From positions 1 to 64,000 of the forward strand of contig NZ_LQPH01000151.1 of the NCBI RefSeq assembly GCF_002102255.1: 64,000 bases of DNA, in the 5' to 3' direction. The notes below the pieces were generated by a model, which had not been told where the DNA came from, made no database searches, and saw only the letters and a program-made list of their open reading frames with translations. Shown in pieces: positions 35,509 through 44,692 of the stretch; the first letter of the stretch is position 1; each line of letters starts with the position of its first letter. Origin of the DNA: Mycobacterium nebraskense (GTDB taxonomy: Bacteria > Actinomycetota > Actinomycetes > Mycobacteriales > Mycobacteriaceae). A program made the translations under genes and the position numbers.

Positions 35509-36339
35509 TGCGGCCAGCGCGGCCCGAACCCGACGGACGATGGCGGCGGGGCGGTCCTCCGCGACGACCCGGACGACGATCCACCCCATCCGCTCCAGCG
35601 TTTCGATCCGCCGAATGTCCTTGACGTATTGCCTTCTGTCCGTGCGGTGTTGGTCGCCGTCATACTCGACGGCGACCATGGCCTCCTCCCAGCCCAAATC
35701 CAGGAAAGCGACCGGGAATCCGTCGTCACCGAGCACCGGTAGCTGGGTCCGCGGCCGCGGCAGACCCGCATCGATGAGCAGCAGCCGCAGGTAGCTCTCC
35801 CTGGGCGACTGGGCGCCGGCGTCGACCAGCGGCAGCGCGGTTTCCAGTCGCCGCAAGCCGGGTGAGCCGGGATGGCATCGCGCGACCCGCAGTACGTCGT
35901 CGGCCTTGAAACCCGTCGCCCTGGCCAGCGCGTCGAGTCGCACCACGGCCGAGCGGACGGCCCCGCCCCGGCCGATGTCGAAGGCAGTGCGCTCGGGCGT
36001 GCTGACCGCGTAGCCGCCCATGATCTGCGTCTCGCCCTCCAGCAACCCCTCGCGCCGCGTCAGCACGCCGGGCGGCGGGCGGCCGTTGGTGTGCGCCAGC
36101 TCGACGGGCACATCGTCGGGAATCCATTCGGCGCCATGCAATCTGGCGGCGGCCGCCCCGACGACCGTCGCCCGGCGGCCCGACCACAGCCAGGCCGCCA
36201 GGATCCGCAATTCAAGCGACGGCTCGACGCCGTTCGGCAGGTAGACGTTCGGAAGCACCGCGCGGTAGCGCGTTCTCAGTTGATGCCGGGTCACCGCCCC
36301 GGACGCCAGCGCCTCGCTGCCGATGAACGGATCTCCCAT
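35485..36339 (-). CDS. DUF559/AbiEi-like protein with Vsr-type nuclease fold
   Basis: A 284-residue protein. The N-terminal part (GSEALASGAVTRHQLRTRYR) resembles the winged-helix start of AbiEi-type antitoxin-like proteins. The C-terminal 110 residues carry the DUF559/Vsr-like nuclease signature VAVEYDGDQHR, an upstream Glu in SPRESYLR, and LERMGWIVVRV. The acidic residues and Gln expected of the PD-(D/E)XK-like core are visible, but no activity is proven for this mycobacterial family. It stands alone, convergent to pknG and about 55 bp upstream of the end of ackA on the same strand. No toxin partner is adjacent. Confidence 0.75.
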   Translation of the reverse strand: MGDPFIGSEALASGAVTRHQLRTRYRAVLPNVYLPNGVEPSLELRILAAWLWSGRRATVVGAAAARLHGAEWIPDDVPVELAHTNGRPPPGVLTRREGLLEGETQIMGGYAVSTPERTAFDIGRGGAVRSAVVRLDALARATGFKADDVLRVARCHPGSPGLRRLETALPLVDAGAQSPRESYLRLLLIDAGLPRPRTQLPVLGDDGFPVAFLDLGWEEAMVAVEYDGDQHRTDRRQYVKDIRRIETLERMGWIVVRVVAEDRPAAIVRRVRAALAASSVRSRL

Positions 36340-36395
36340 GCCGGGAACGTTCGCACGGGAGCGGCGGCCGGGGTGTGCGGCTATCCACAGGGCCG

Positions 36396-37556
36396 CTATG
36401 AACCGCTCAGCACGCTGACGCAGTCGCGGGCGATGGCCAGCTCTTCGTTGGTCGGGATCACCAGCACGGCGATCGGGGATTCGTCGGCGGAGATCTGCCG
36501 GGCGCCCTTGCCGCCGCCGAGGTTGCGCCGTCCGTCGAGCACGATGCCCAACTCCTCCAGCCCGGCCACCGCGTCGCGACGCACCGCGGCGTCGTTCTCC
36601 CCGATGCCGGCGGTGAAGGTGATGACGTCGGTGTGCCCCAGCACCGCCAGGTAGGCGCCGATGTACTTGCGCAGCCGGTGGGTGAACACGCTGTAGGCCA
36701 ATTGGGCTGCGCCGTCGCCCGATTCGATCATCGTGCGCAGCCGGCGGAAGTCGCGCTCACCGGACAGGCCCACCATCCCCGACCGCTGGTTGAGCATGGA
36801 CTCGACCTCGTCGACGCCCATCTTCGCCATGTGGCAGAGGTAACTGACGATGCTGGGGTCGATGTCACCGCTGCGGGTGCCCATCACCAGGCCCTCCAGC
36901 GGTGTCAGGCCCATCGAGGTGTCGAGGGGCCTGGTGCCGGCGATCGCCGAGGCGGAGCAGCCGTTACCCAGATGCAGCACAATCTGTTTCAGGCCATTCA
37001 GCGGCCGGCCCAGGAAGGTGGCGGCCTGCTGGCTCACATACCGGTGCGACGTGCCGTGAAACCCGTAACGGCGGATCTGCCAGCGTTCGGCCAGGCCGCG
37101 GTCGATGGCATAGGTCGCCGCCGCGGGCGGCATGTCGTGGAAGAACGCCGTGTCGAAGACCGCGATGTGCGGAACATCCGGCAGCAGCTTGCGCGCCACC
37201 TCAATTCCCTTGACCGCGGGCGGATTGTGCAGCGGCGCCAGTTCCGACAATTCGTCGAGCTTGCCGATCACCGCGTCATCCACCGGTGTGGGCTTGTAGA
37301 ACGTGTTGCCGCCGTGCACGACTCGGTGGCCCACCGCTACCAGGCCGCAAGCACGGAGGTCGATCCCCTCCTCGTACAGCGTGTCGAACGCTTGGCGCAG
37401 GGCCGCGTCGTGGTCGCGGACCGGGGACGACTCTTCTCCGATCCGTTCGACGTTGCCGGTCGCGCGGGCCACGCCCGAGTCGGGATCGACCAACTGGTAT
37501 TTCAGTGAGGACGAGCCGGCGTTGATCACCAGCACAACCCGGTCGGCGCTAGCCAT
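36396..37556 (-). CDS. ackA: Acetate kinase AckA
   Basis: A 386-residue acetate kinase interconverting acetate plus ATP with acetyl phosphate. ASKHA motifs are visible: VLVINAGSSSLKY at the N-terminus, FDTAFFHDMP, YGFHGTSHRYV, LHLGNGCSASAI and FTAGIGEND. The ATG at 37556 overlaps the pta stop by eight bases and gives the family length (Rv0409, 385). Third gene of the fgd1-pta-ackA chain. Confidence 0.95.
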   Translation of the reverse strand: MASADRVVLVINAGSSSLKYQLVDPDSGVARATGNVERIGEESSPVRDHDAALRQAFDTLYEEGIDLRACGLVAVGHRVVHGGNTFYKPTPVDDAVIGKLDELSELAPLHNPPAVKGIEVARKLLPDVPHIAVFDTAFFHDMPPAAATYAIDRGLAERWQIRRYGFHGTSHRYVSQQAATFLGRPLNGLKQIVLHLGNGCSASAIAGTRPLDTSMGLTPLEGLVMGTRSGDIDPSIVSYLCHMAKMGVDEVESMLNQRSGMVGLSGERDFRRLRTMIESGDGAAQLAYSVFTHRLRKYIGAYLAVLGHTDVITFTAGIGENDAAVRRDAVAGLEELGIVLDGRRNLGGGKGARQISADESPIAVLVIPTNEELAIARDCVSVLSGS

Positions 37557-39627
37557 GAACGCCCTGCGCCTGGATCGCGGTGATGGCAACGGTATTCACG
37601 ATGTCCTCGACCAGCGCGCCGCGGGACAGGTCGTTCACCGGTTTGCGCAGGCCCTGTAACACCGGCCCGATGGCGATCGCCCCGGCGCTGCGCTGGACGG
37701 CCTTATAGGTGTTGTTGCCGGTGTTGAGGTCGGGGAAAACCAGCACCGTGGCGCGGCCGGCCACCGCTGAGTCGCGCAGCTTGGTGGCCGCGACGGACGG
37801 TTCTATCGCGGCGTCGTACTGGATGGGGCCCTCCACGGGCAGCTGCGGCGCCCTGAGTCGAACCAATTCCGTTGCCTTCCTGACCTTCTCGACATCGGCG
37901 CCGGTGCCCGATTCGCCGGTGGAGTACGACAGCATGGCCACCCGCGGCTCGATGCCGAACTGCGCCGCGGTGCGCGCGGACGAGATCGCGATGTCGGCGA
38001 GCTGCTCGGGCGTCGGGTTCGGGATGATCGCGCAGTCGCCGTACGCCAGCACCCGATCTGGCAGGCACATCAGGAAGATGCTGGACACGGTGGCGACATC
38101 CGGGACGGTCCTGATGATCTCGAAGGCCGGCCGAACGGTGTGCGCCGTGGTGTGGGCGGCGCCGGACACCATGCCGTCGACAATGCCGTTATACACCAGC
38201 ATGGTGCCGAAATAGGTGGCGTCGCGCATGATCTCGCGGGCGTGCTCGACGGTGACGCCCTTGGCCTTGCGCAATTCTGCGTACTGGTCGGCGAACTGGA
38301 AGCGTAAGTCGCTGGTGAGCGGGTCGATCACGTGCGCACCATCGAGATCCACCCCGAGTTCCCCCGAACGCTGGCGGATCTGCGCCTCGTCGCCCAGCAC
38401 CGTGAGGTCGGCCACGCGGCGCTGCAGCACACGGCCGGCCGACTTGAGGATGCGGTCGTCGTCGCCCTCGGGAAGGACGATGTGCTTGCGGTCCGAACGC
38501 GCCTGCAGCGTCAGCCGGTGGATGAACATCTGCGGCGTGGTCACGGTGGGTATCGGAATGGCAAGCTGTGCAAGGAGATCCGTGACGTCGACGTAGCGGT
38601 CCATCAGCTCCAGCGCGGTGTCGATCTTGCGCTGCGAGTTCGCCGTGACGCGGCCTCGGGCCGCGGCGGCCGCACTGGCGGTGTCGTAGGTACCCAGCGC
38701 GGTGGCGATGATGGGCAGTCGCAGCCGCAGCCCGGCGACCAACGCCGCGATGGAGGGATGCAGTGGGAAGCCGCCGTTGAGGACGATGCATGACAGCGAC
38801 GGAAACCCTTCGGCCGCATGGGCGCTCGCCACGGCGAGCACCACGTCCGAACGGTCGCCGGGGGTGATGACCGCCATGCCGTCGCTCAGCCGTTCCAGCA
38901 CGTGGTCGGCGGTCATCCCAGCGACCAGCACGCCGGTGACCTCGCGTTCCCGCAGCGACGCCTCACCGCTGACCGGCGTTCCGCTGACGGCCTTTTCGAG
39001 TTCGGCTACCGTCGGCGCGGACAGCAGCGGCTCTTCGGGCAGCACGTAGCTGCGCTGGGTGAAGGCCTGCAGCGCCTCGGCGACCTCGCCCAGCTGTGCC
39101 GGTTCGCAGCGGTTGGCCACCACCGCCGCGGCGTGGGCGCGCTGGGTGGCCAGCTCCGTCAGACACACCTCGACGACGCGCGCCACCTCCTCGGGGGTGC
39201 GGCCCCGGCCGCTGACGGTGAGCAGCACGGGCGCACCGAGGTTGACGGCGATCCGGGCGTTGACCGAGAGCTCAGCGGGCTGGGTGACGTCGGTGTAATC
39301 GCTGCCCACGATCACCACCGCGTCGCAGTCGTCGGCCATCGCGTGATAGGCGTCGACGATGGTGGCGATCGCGGCGTCGCTGTCGGCGTGCAGCTGCTGG
39401 TACGTCACGCCGACGCACTGCTCGTAGGACAGGCCCGCGGTGGTGTGCTGCAGCAGCAGGTCCAGGATGTAGTCGCGGTCGTTGCCGTCGGGAACCCGTG
39501 TGATGGGCCGGAAGACGCCGACCTTGGCGACGGTCGCGGTCAACCGGTGCAGCAGCCCCAGCGCGAGTGTCGACTTGCCGGTCTCCGGTTCCGGAGCGGC
39601 GATGTATATCGCTGAGGGATCAGGCAA
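37549..39627 (-). CDS. pta: Phosphate acetyltransferase Pta
   Basis: A 692-residue long-form phosphotransacetylase. An N-terminal P-loop (AAPEPETGKSTLALGLL) begins the BioD-like domain, followed by a DRTGG domain (about 215-325) and a C-terminal PTA_PTB catalytic domain (about 370-690, with LPEGDDDRIL and SGAAHTTAHTVRPAF). It makes acetyl phosphate from acetyl-CoA. The start is TTG at 39627, overlapping the fgd1 stop by eight bases; length matches Rv0408 (690). Confidence 0.95.
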   Translation of the reverse strand: MPDPSAIYIAAPEPETGKSTLALGLLHRLTATVAKVGVFRPITRVPDGNDRDYILDLLLQHTTAGLSYEQCVGVTYQQLHADSDAAIATIVDAYHAMADDCDAVVIVGSDYTDVTQPAELSVNARIAVNLGAPVLLTVSGRGRTPEEVARVVEVCLTELATQRAHAAAVVANRCEPAQLGEVAEALQAFTQRSYVLPEEPLLSAPTVAELEKAVSGTPVSGEASLREREVTGVLVAGMTADHVLERLSDGMAVITPGDRSDVVLAVASAHAAEGFPSLSCIVLNGGFPLHPSIAALVAGLRLRLPIIATALGTYDTASAAAAARGRVTANSQRKIDTALELMDRYVDVTDLLAQLAIPIPTVTTPQMFIHRLTLQARSDRKHIVLPEGDDDRILKSAGRVLQRRVADLTVLGDEAQIRQRSGELGVDLDGAHVIDPLTSDLRFQFADQYAELRKAKGVTVEHAREIMRDATYFGTMLVYNGIVDGMVSGAAHTTAHTVRPAFEIIRTVPDVATVSSIFLMCLPDRVLAYGDCAIIPNPTPEQLADIAISSARTAAQFGIEPRVAMLSYSTGESGTGADVEKVRKATELVRLRAPQLPVEGPIQYDAAIEPSVAATKLRDSAVAGRATVLVFPDLNTGNNTYKAVQRSAGAIAIGPVLQGLRKPVNDLSRGALVEDIVNTVAITAIQAQGVHG

Positions 39628-40630
39628 GTCGCCGCAGCCTGGGAGCCAGGTCCTTTTCGAAGAGGTCCAGGAACCGGCGCTGGTCGTGGCCGGGGGCGTG
39701 GAACACCAGGTGGTTGAGCCCCCAGCCGACGTAGCCCTTGACCTTCTCGACGGCCTCGTCGGGATCGGACGCCACGATCCAGCGCTTGGCGACCTGCTCG
39801 ATCGGCAGCGCGTCGGCGGCCTTCTCCATCTCGATCGGATCGTCGATGCTGTGCTTCTGCTCGGCGGTCAGCGACAGCGGCGCCCAGAACCGGGTGTTCT
39901 CCAGCGCCAGCTCGGGATCGGGATCGTAGGAGATCTTGATCTCGATCATCTTGTCGATGTCGTCGACGTTGCGGTCGTTGGCCGCTGCGCCCTCCTGCAC
40001 GGCCGGCATCAGCTTGTCCTTGTAGAGCTCCTCGCCCTTGCCGGAGGTGCAGATGAAACCGTCCCCGGCCCGCCCGGCGTATTTGGCCACCGCCGGTCCG
40101 CCGGCGGCGACGTAGATGGGGACGCCGCCCGCGGGCACGTCGTAGATCGAGGCGCCCTTGAGCCGGTAGTACTCGCCGTCGAAGTCGACGCGGTCGCCGC
40201 GCCACAGCTCGCGCATCAGGCGCACCGATTCGCGCAGCCGGGCGAACCGCTCCTTGAACTCCGGCCACTCGCCCTCGTAGCCGGTGGCGATCTCGTTCAG
40301 CGCCTCGCCGGTGCCCACGCCGAGGAAGATTCGGTCGGGGTAGAGGCAGGCCATGGTGGCGAAGGCCTGCGCGATGACGGCGGGGTTGTACCGGAAGGTC
40401 GGCGTGAGCACCGAGGTGCCCAGCACGATCCGCTTGGTGCGTTCGCCGACGGCGGTCATCCAGGACAACGAGAACGGGGCATGCCCACCCTCGTGTCGCC
40501 ACGGCTGGAAGTGGTCGCTGACGGTTGCGCTGTCCATGCCGTGACCTTCGGCGGCGACAGCGAGTTCGACGAGCTCGCGCGGTGCGAATTGTTCGGCGGA
40601 TGCCTTGTATCCAAGTTTCAGTTCAGCCAC
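39620..40630 (-). CDS. fgd1: F420-dependent glucose-6-phosphate dehydrogenase Fgd1
   Basis: A 336-residue luciferase-like enzyme, nearly identical in pattern to Rv0407. It oxidises glucose 6-phosphate and reduces coenzyme F420, supplying F420H2 for redox defence and nitroimidazole activation. Motifs include MDSATVSDHFQPW (Asp and His for F420 and catalysis), GVGTGEALNE and CTSGKGEELY. GTG start at 40630. Its promoter must lie in the 29 bases to the divergent metallo-hydrolase gene or overlap that gene's start. Confidence 0.96.
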   Translation of the reverse strand: MAELKLGYKASAEQFAPRELVELAVAAEGHGMDSATVSDHFQPWRHEGGHAPFSLSWMTAVGERTKRIVLGTSVLTPTFRYNPAVIAQAFATMACLYPDRIFLGVGTGEALNEIATGYEGEWPEFKERFARLRESVRLMRELWRGDRVDFDGEYYRLKGASIYDVPAGGVPIYVAAGGPAVAKYAGRAGDGFICTSGKGEELYKDKLMPAVQEGAAANDRNVDDIDKMIEIKISYDPDPELALENTRFWAPLSLTAEQKHSIDDPIEMEKAADALPIEQVAKRWIVASDPDEAVEKVKGYVGWGLNHLVFHAPGHDQRRFLDLFEKDLAPRLRRLA

Positions 40631-40659
40631 CCGTTCTTTCTACTCCTACACTCGCGGGC

Positions 40660-41403
40660 ATGGCGGAGCTAGTTCAGGTCACCGACACGGTGCACCTCGC
40701 CCAGGGCGACGCGGTCAACTGGACGCTGGTCACCGACGACAGCGGCGTCATGTTGATCGACGCCGGCTATCCCGGGGACCGCGAGGACGTGCTGGCCTCG
40801 CTGTCCAAGCTGGGCTACGGCCCGGGCGACGTGCGCGCCATCCTGTTGACGCACGCGCACATCGACCACCTGGGCACCGCGATCTGGTTCGCCGGCGAGC
40901 ACGGCATTCCCGTGTACTGCCACGCCGACGAGGTGGGACACGCCAAACGGGAGTACCTGGAACAGGTGTCCATTATCGATGTGGCGCTGCGGATTTGGCG
41001 GCCCCGGTGGGCCAAGTGGACCGCCCACGTGGTCCGCAGCGGCGGCCTGATCCGCGACGGCATCCCCACCGCCCAACCGCTGACCGCCGAGGTGGCCGAT
41101 GGACTGCCGGGCCAACCGAGGCCCGTTTTCAGTCCCGGCCACACCAACGGACACTGCTCGTACCTGATCGACGGCGTGCTGGTCAGCGGTGACGCGCTGA
41201 TCACCGGCCATCCCCTGCTACGTCACCGCGGACCGCAGCTCCTGCCGGCGATTTTCAGCCACAGCCAACAGGACTGCATCCGTACCCTGTCCGCGCTGGC
41301 GCTGCTCGACACCGAGATCCTGTTGCCGGGGCACGGCGACGTGTGGCGCGGACCGATTCGTGAGGCGACCGCCGCGGCCCTCACCCTGGCGAACGGCGAA
41401 TGA
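40660..41403 (+). CDS. Metallo-beta-lactamase-fold hydrolase (Rv0406c-like)
   Basis: A 247-residue MBL-fold hydrolase with the full metal set: THAHIDHLG (HxHxDH), the second His in SPGHTNGH, bridging Asp in VSGDAL and the last His in LPGHGD. The ATG at 40660 is used; upstream frame continuation overlaps fgd1. Substrate unknown; similar proteins are often glyoxalase II- or lactonase-like. Divergent from fgd1 as in M. tuberculosis. Its stop overlaps the next gene (ATGA). Confidence 0.88.
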   Translation: MAELVQVTDTVHLAQGDAVNWTLVTDDSGVMLIDAGYPGDREDVLASLSKLGYGPGDVRAILLTHAHIDHLGTAIWFAGEHGIPVYCHADEVGHAKREYLEQVSIIDVALRIWRPRWAKWTAHVVRSGGLIRDGIPTAQPLTAEVADGLPGQPRPVFSPGHTNGHCSYLIDGVLVSGDALITGHPLLRHRGPQLLPAIFSHSQQDCIRTLSALALLDTEILLPGHGDVWRGPIREATAAALTLANGE

Positions 41404-41864
41404 CCCAGACGCGCGTCACCCGCCACATCCGCGCGCCGCGGGGGTCGGTATATCGGGCCCTGCTCGACGCCGACGCGGTCGCGGCCTGGCGGGCGCCCGA
41501 GGGGATGACCGCGATCGTGCACTCGTTCGACGCTCGCGTCGGAGGCCACTTTCGGGTGTCGCTGACATACGAATCACCGGACGGCAGAGGCAAGACCGCC
41601 GATCGTACGGACACCTACCACGGCCGGTTCGTCGAGCTGGTGCTCGACGAGCGCGTCGTCGAGGAGATCGAGTTCGAAACGTCCGATCCGGCTTTCGCCG
41701 GCCCAATGCGGATGACGACGACGCTCAGCGACGCCAACGGCGATACCACCGTCGTCGTGCACCATGACGGCATACCGTCCGGAGTTTCCCCGCAGGACAA
41801 CGAGATTGGCACCGAGATGGCGTTGGATAAGCTCGCGGCCTTGGTGGAGAGGGATCCGTTGTGA
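41400..41864 (+). CDS. SRPBCC (AHSA1-type) ligand-binding protein
   Basis: A 154-residue START-like fold protein of the AHSA1/CalC group, with the N-terminal block RHIRAPRGSVYRALLDADAV then AAW and a closing GTEMALDKLAALVE helix. Such proteins bind small hydrophobic molecules; the ligand is unknown. Start overlaps the metallo-hydrolase stop (ATGA), and its own stop overlaps a relic ynfA start (GTGA), so the three once formed a coupled unit. Confidence 0.85.
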   Translation: MTQTRVTRHIRAPRGSVYRALLDADAVAAWRAPEGMTAIVHSFDARVGGHFRVSLTYESPDGRGKTADRTDTYHGRFVELVLDERVVEEIEFETSDPAFAGPMRMTTTLSDANGDTTVVVHHDGIPSGVSPQDNEIGTEMALDKLAALVERDPL

Positions 41865-42045
41865 CGGTTGCCAAGTCGATCGTCTTGTTCGCCGGGGCGG
41901 CCCTGTTCGAGATCGGGGGGCGTGGTTGGTGTGGACATGATCGCGCTCGGCGCTTGCGGCTTTGTGGCCACCCTGCGGCCCGACGGCGCATTTCGGTCGC
42001 ATCTTGGCGGCCTGCGGCCGGGTGTTCGTCGCGGCAGCGCCCTCG
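41861..42045 (+). pseudogene. Degenerate ynfA (UPF0060) membrane protein gene
   Basis: The frame at 41861 begins with MTVAKSIVLFAGAALFEIGG, the normal start of UPF0060/YnfA proteins. It then loses a stretch; the next frame reads MIALGACGFVATLRPDGAF and a third AHFGRILAACGRVFVA, both recognisable family blocks. At least one deletion and two frame changes destroy the roughly 110-residue protein. The GTG overlaps the SRPBCC stop. From 42045 to 42175 no further family sequence is seen. Confidence 0.75.
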
Positions 42046-42175
42046 CGTCGCGGGGCTTCGCCGAAGCGGCTCGGTAAGCGTTCCCGCATCGGCGATGTCG
42101 TCGTCTCACAGGAGTGCGCTTTGGCGGGCGCCGGTGAACGTAGACTCGATCGGGGGCTTAGCGCGAAGGGCATGG

Positions 42176-43621
42176 ATGACCGCCGTTGATCAGGACCTGG
42201 TCTTTGCCGGGGTGGCACGGCAGGCACAGTTGGTGCGCGATCGTGAGGTTTCGCCACGCGAGTTGGTCGCGTTCCTCCTGGAGCGGATCGCGCAACTGGA
42301 CCCGGTGTTGAATGCATTTCGCGTCGTGCTGGGCGAGCAGGCGATGGCGGAAGCAGCGCGGGTCGAACGGCGGCTCGCCGCCGGGGAGGTGCTGCCGCTG
42401 GCGGGCGTGCCGGTTGCGGTCAAAGACGACACCGATGTGGCGGGGGTTTCGTCGATGTGCGGCACCGGGATTGACACGGGCCCGGTGAGCAGCGACAGCG
42501 CCGCGGTGCGGCGCCTTCGAGCGGCCGGCGCGGTGATCATCGGCAAGACGCATCTGCCCGAGTTCGGTGCCGTCCCGATGTGCGAGTCGCCGACCTGGGG
42601 AGTGACACGCAATCCGTGGCATCTGGACCGGACAACCGGGGGTTCCAGCGGTGGTTCGGCGGCGGCGGTGGCAGCCGGCATGGTGCCCGGGGCACTGGGC
42701 ACCGATGGGGGCGGGTCGGTTCGCATTCCGGCCGCGTGCTGCGGGCTGGTGGGCCTGAAGGGTCAACGCGGGTGGATCAGCACCATGCAATCACCCGAGC
42801 GGGCCTACCGGTTCCACGGCCTGCACCACATCGGCACGCTGGCCCGCAGCGTGGTCGATGCGGCGCTGCTGCACGACGCGATGGCCGGCGCCGAGCCCAA
42901 CGACGAGATCACTTCAGCGTCACCGGCACCAGCGTTGACGGACGCGGTATCGCGCGCGCCGCGCCGTCTGCGGGTCGCGATCTCGTTCAAGCCGGTGGTT
43001 CCCGTGCCGGTCAGCGAGGAGGTGCGCCGCCCAGTGCTGGAGACCGCCGAGTTGCTCCGCTCGCTCGGCCACGAGGTCGTTGAGCGTGACCCGAGCTATC
43101 CGCCGGCTGCGACGCTCGCCGTGTTCGCACTGATGATGAATGGTCTCGCCCATGAAATCGACCGGCTGCCCACACCTGAGTTGCTGGAGCGGCGGATTCG
43201 AGCGGAGGGGCGTACCGCCCGCCTGGTCCCCGACTGGCTGGCTCACCGCGCGCTGGCCATGCGGGACCGGATGAGCGAGCGGGGGTTGCGGCCCATAGCC
43301 GATTGCGACGTGCTGATGACGCCGGTGCTGGCGAAGCCGCCGGTGCCTGTCGGACACCTTGAGGGGCTGGGGCCAACCCGCGCCATGGCGCGGGTATTGG
43401 CGTTCATGCCGTTCACCCCCCCGCAGAACTACACGGGGCAACCGGCCATGTCGATTCCGGCCGGAGTCTCGGCCGACGGCGTGCCCGAAGCTGTCCATCT
43501 GGTCGGGCGACCCCACGACGGGTCTACACTCGTTTCGCTTGCCGCGCAACTGGAATCGGTGCGCCCGTGGGCTCACCACCGGCCGCCAGCCGCGCGGTAC
43601 CCCGCACCGGCCCAAGGTTGA
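42176..43621 (+). CDS. Amidase-signature family hydrolase
   Basis: A 481-residue amidase-signature enzyme. The Lys-cisSer-Ser triad is readable: Lys in VAVKDDTDV, cis-Ser in TTGGSSGGSAAAVAAG, and nucleophile Ser in GTDGGGSVRIPA. Similar in length and pattern to mycobacterial AmiB2/AmiA2 (about 460-485). The ATG at 42176 is the first start consistent with the conserved N-terminus; the open frame upstream is the ynfA relic read through. Substrate unknown. It is followed after nine bases by an SDR, probably co-transcribed. Confidence 0.88.
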   Translation: MTAVDQDLVFAGVARQAQLVRDREVSPRELVAFLLERIAQLDPVLNAFRVVLGEQAMAEAARVERRLAAGEVLPLAGVPVAVKDDTDVAGVSSMCGTGIDTGPVSSDSAAVRRLRAAGAVIIGKTHLPEFGAVPMCESPTWGVTRNPWHLDRTTGGSSGGSAAAVAAGMVPGALGTDGGGSVRIPAACCGLVGLKGQRGWISTMQSPERAYRFHGLHHIGTLARSVVDAALLHDAMAGAEPNDEITSASPAPALTDAVSRAPRRLRVAISFKPVVPVPVSEEVRRPVLETAELLRSLGHEVVERDPSYPPAATLAVFALMMNGLAHEIDRLPTPELLERRIRAEGRTARLVPDWLAHRALAMRDRMSERGLRPIADCDVLMTPVLAKPPVPVGHLEGLGPTRAMARVLAFMPFTPPQNYTGQPAMSIPAGVSADGVPEAVHLVGRPHDGSTLVSLAAQLESVRPWAHHRPPAARYPAPAQG

Positions 43622-43630
43622 CCCGAACCG

Positions 43631-44638
43631 ATGGCACACGCCCTGGTAACCGGAGCAAGCGGGCTGCTGGGATCCAACCTGACCGCCGAACTGATCGCGC
43701 AGGGGCACACCGTGACCGCCACGCGGCGCCCGAGCACCGATACGAGTTCGCTGGCCGACCTCCCGGTCAAGTGGGTCTTCGCCGACCTCGGTTCGGTAGC
43801 AGACCTCTGCAATGTGTTCGTCGGCGCCGACGTTGTCTTCCATTGCGCCGCATGCGTTTCGACCAGGAGAACGATCACACCTGCGATCTCGGCCGTCAAT
43901 GTTGACGCGACGCGAGCTGTCGTCGAAGCCGCGATTGCCGTCGGCACGCCGCGGGTCGTCCATACCTCGACCGCGAACACGATCGGACCTACACCCGACG
44001 GCACACGCGCCGACGAGCAGACCCCATGGGGGTGGGACGAAGCCGGGCTGGCATCGGCCTACCCAGTCACCAAACGGCGTGGCGAAATCCTCGTGCAGCG
44101 GGCCTGCGACAAGTTGGATGCAGTCATCGTAAACCCCACCTACCTGGTCGGCCCGCGCGATGCCAGACCCAGTTCCGGCCGTCTCATCGTCGAGGTTGCC
44201 AACCGCCGAATTCCTTATTGGACACCGGGATACAACAACTTCGCGGATGTCGGCGAGGTGGCGCGTGGAATGATCGCCGCCTGGTTGCATGGGAAACGTG
44301 GCGAACGCTACATCCTGGGCGGCCAGGAGCTGACGTATCACGCCTACATCGAGCGAGTGGCACGGGAGGTCGGCGTCGACCCGCCGCATAGACGGTTGCC
44401 CTATCCGGTCGCATGGATCGGGGGTAAGGCCGGCGACCTGCTCGAGGCCGTCACCGGTCGGGAAACCACGGTGAACTCGATGTCCGTCGGGTACGCGTTC
44501 ACCGACCGTTACCGGTACCGCAGCGATAAGGCGGTGCGAGAACTGGGTTATGTACTGGCCCCCATTGAGCCTGCAATCCGCAACGCGGTCAAATGGTTTC
44601 GCGCTCGAGGCATGATCCGATCCGGGGAGATTCCATGA
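43631..44638 (+). CDS. Extended SDR, dihydroflavonol-reductase/3beta-HSD-like
   Basis: A 335-residue extended short-chain dehydrogenase. The NAD(P) motif VTGASGLLGSNL is at the N-terminus, followed by VFHCAA, catalytic Ser/Thr in VHTSTANTIG and Tyr-x3-Lys in YPVTK. It probably reduces a ketone on a hydrophobic substrate such as a sterol or lipid. It lies in the accessory segment next to the PKS/NRPS operon, converging on the FAD oxidase gene, and could modify that product; this is only positional inference. Confidence 0.85.
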   Translation: MAHALVTGASGLLGSNLTAELIAQGHTVTATRRPSTDTSSLADLPVKWVFADLGSVADLCNVFVGADVVFHCAACVSTRRTITPAISAVNVDATRAVVEAAIAVGTPRVVHTSTANTIGPTPDGTRADEQTPWGWDEAGLASAYPVTKRRGEILVQRACDKLDAVIVNPTYLVGPRDARPSSGRLIVEVANRRIPYWTPGYNNFADVGEVARGMIAAWLHGKRGERYILGGQELTYHAYIERVAREVGVDPPHRRLPYPVAWIGGKAGDLLEAVTGRETTVNSMSVGYAFTDRYRYRSDKAVRELGYVLAPIEPAIRNAVKWFRARGMIRSGEIP

Positions 44639-44692
44639 CGCCACAGCGCAACACGAGATACCACGCGTCGCCGCTCGTTTCGGCGTCTACGT

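Noticed and set aside
39620..39627. Frameshift or assembly error at overlapping ends of fgd1 and pta
   Set aside because: The TTG start of pta inside the fgd1 end gives the expected Pta length and N-terminus, so the overlap is normal translational coupling.
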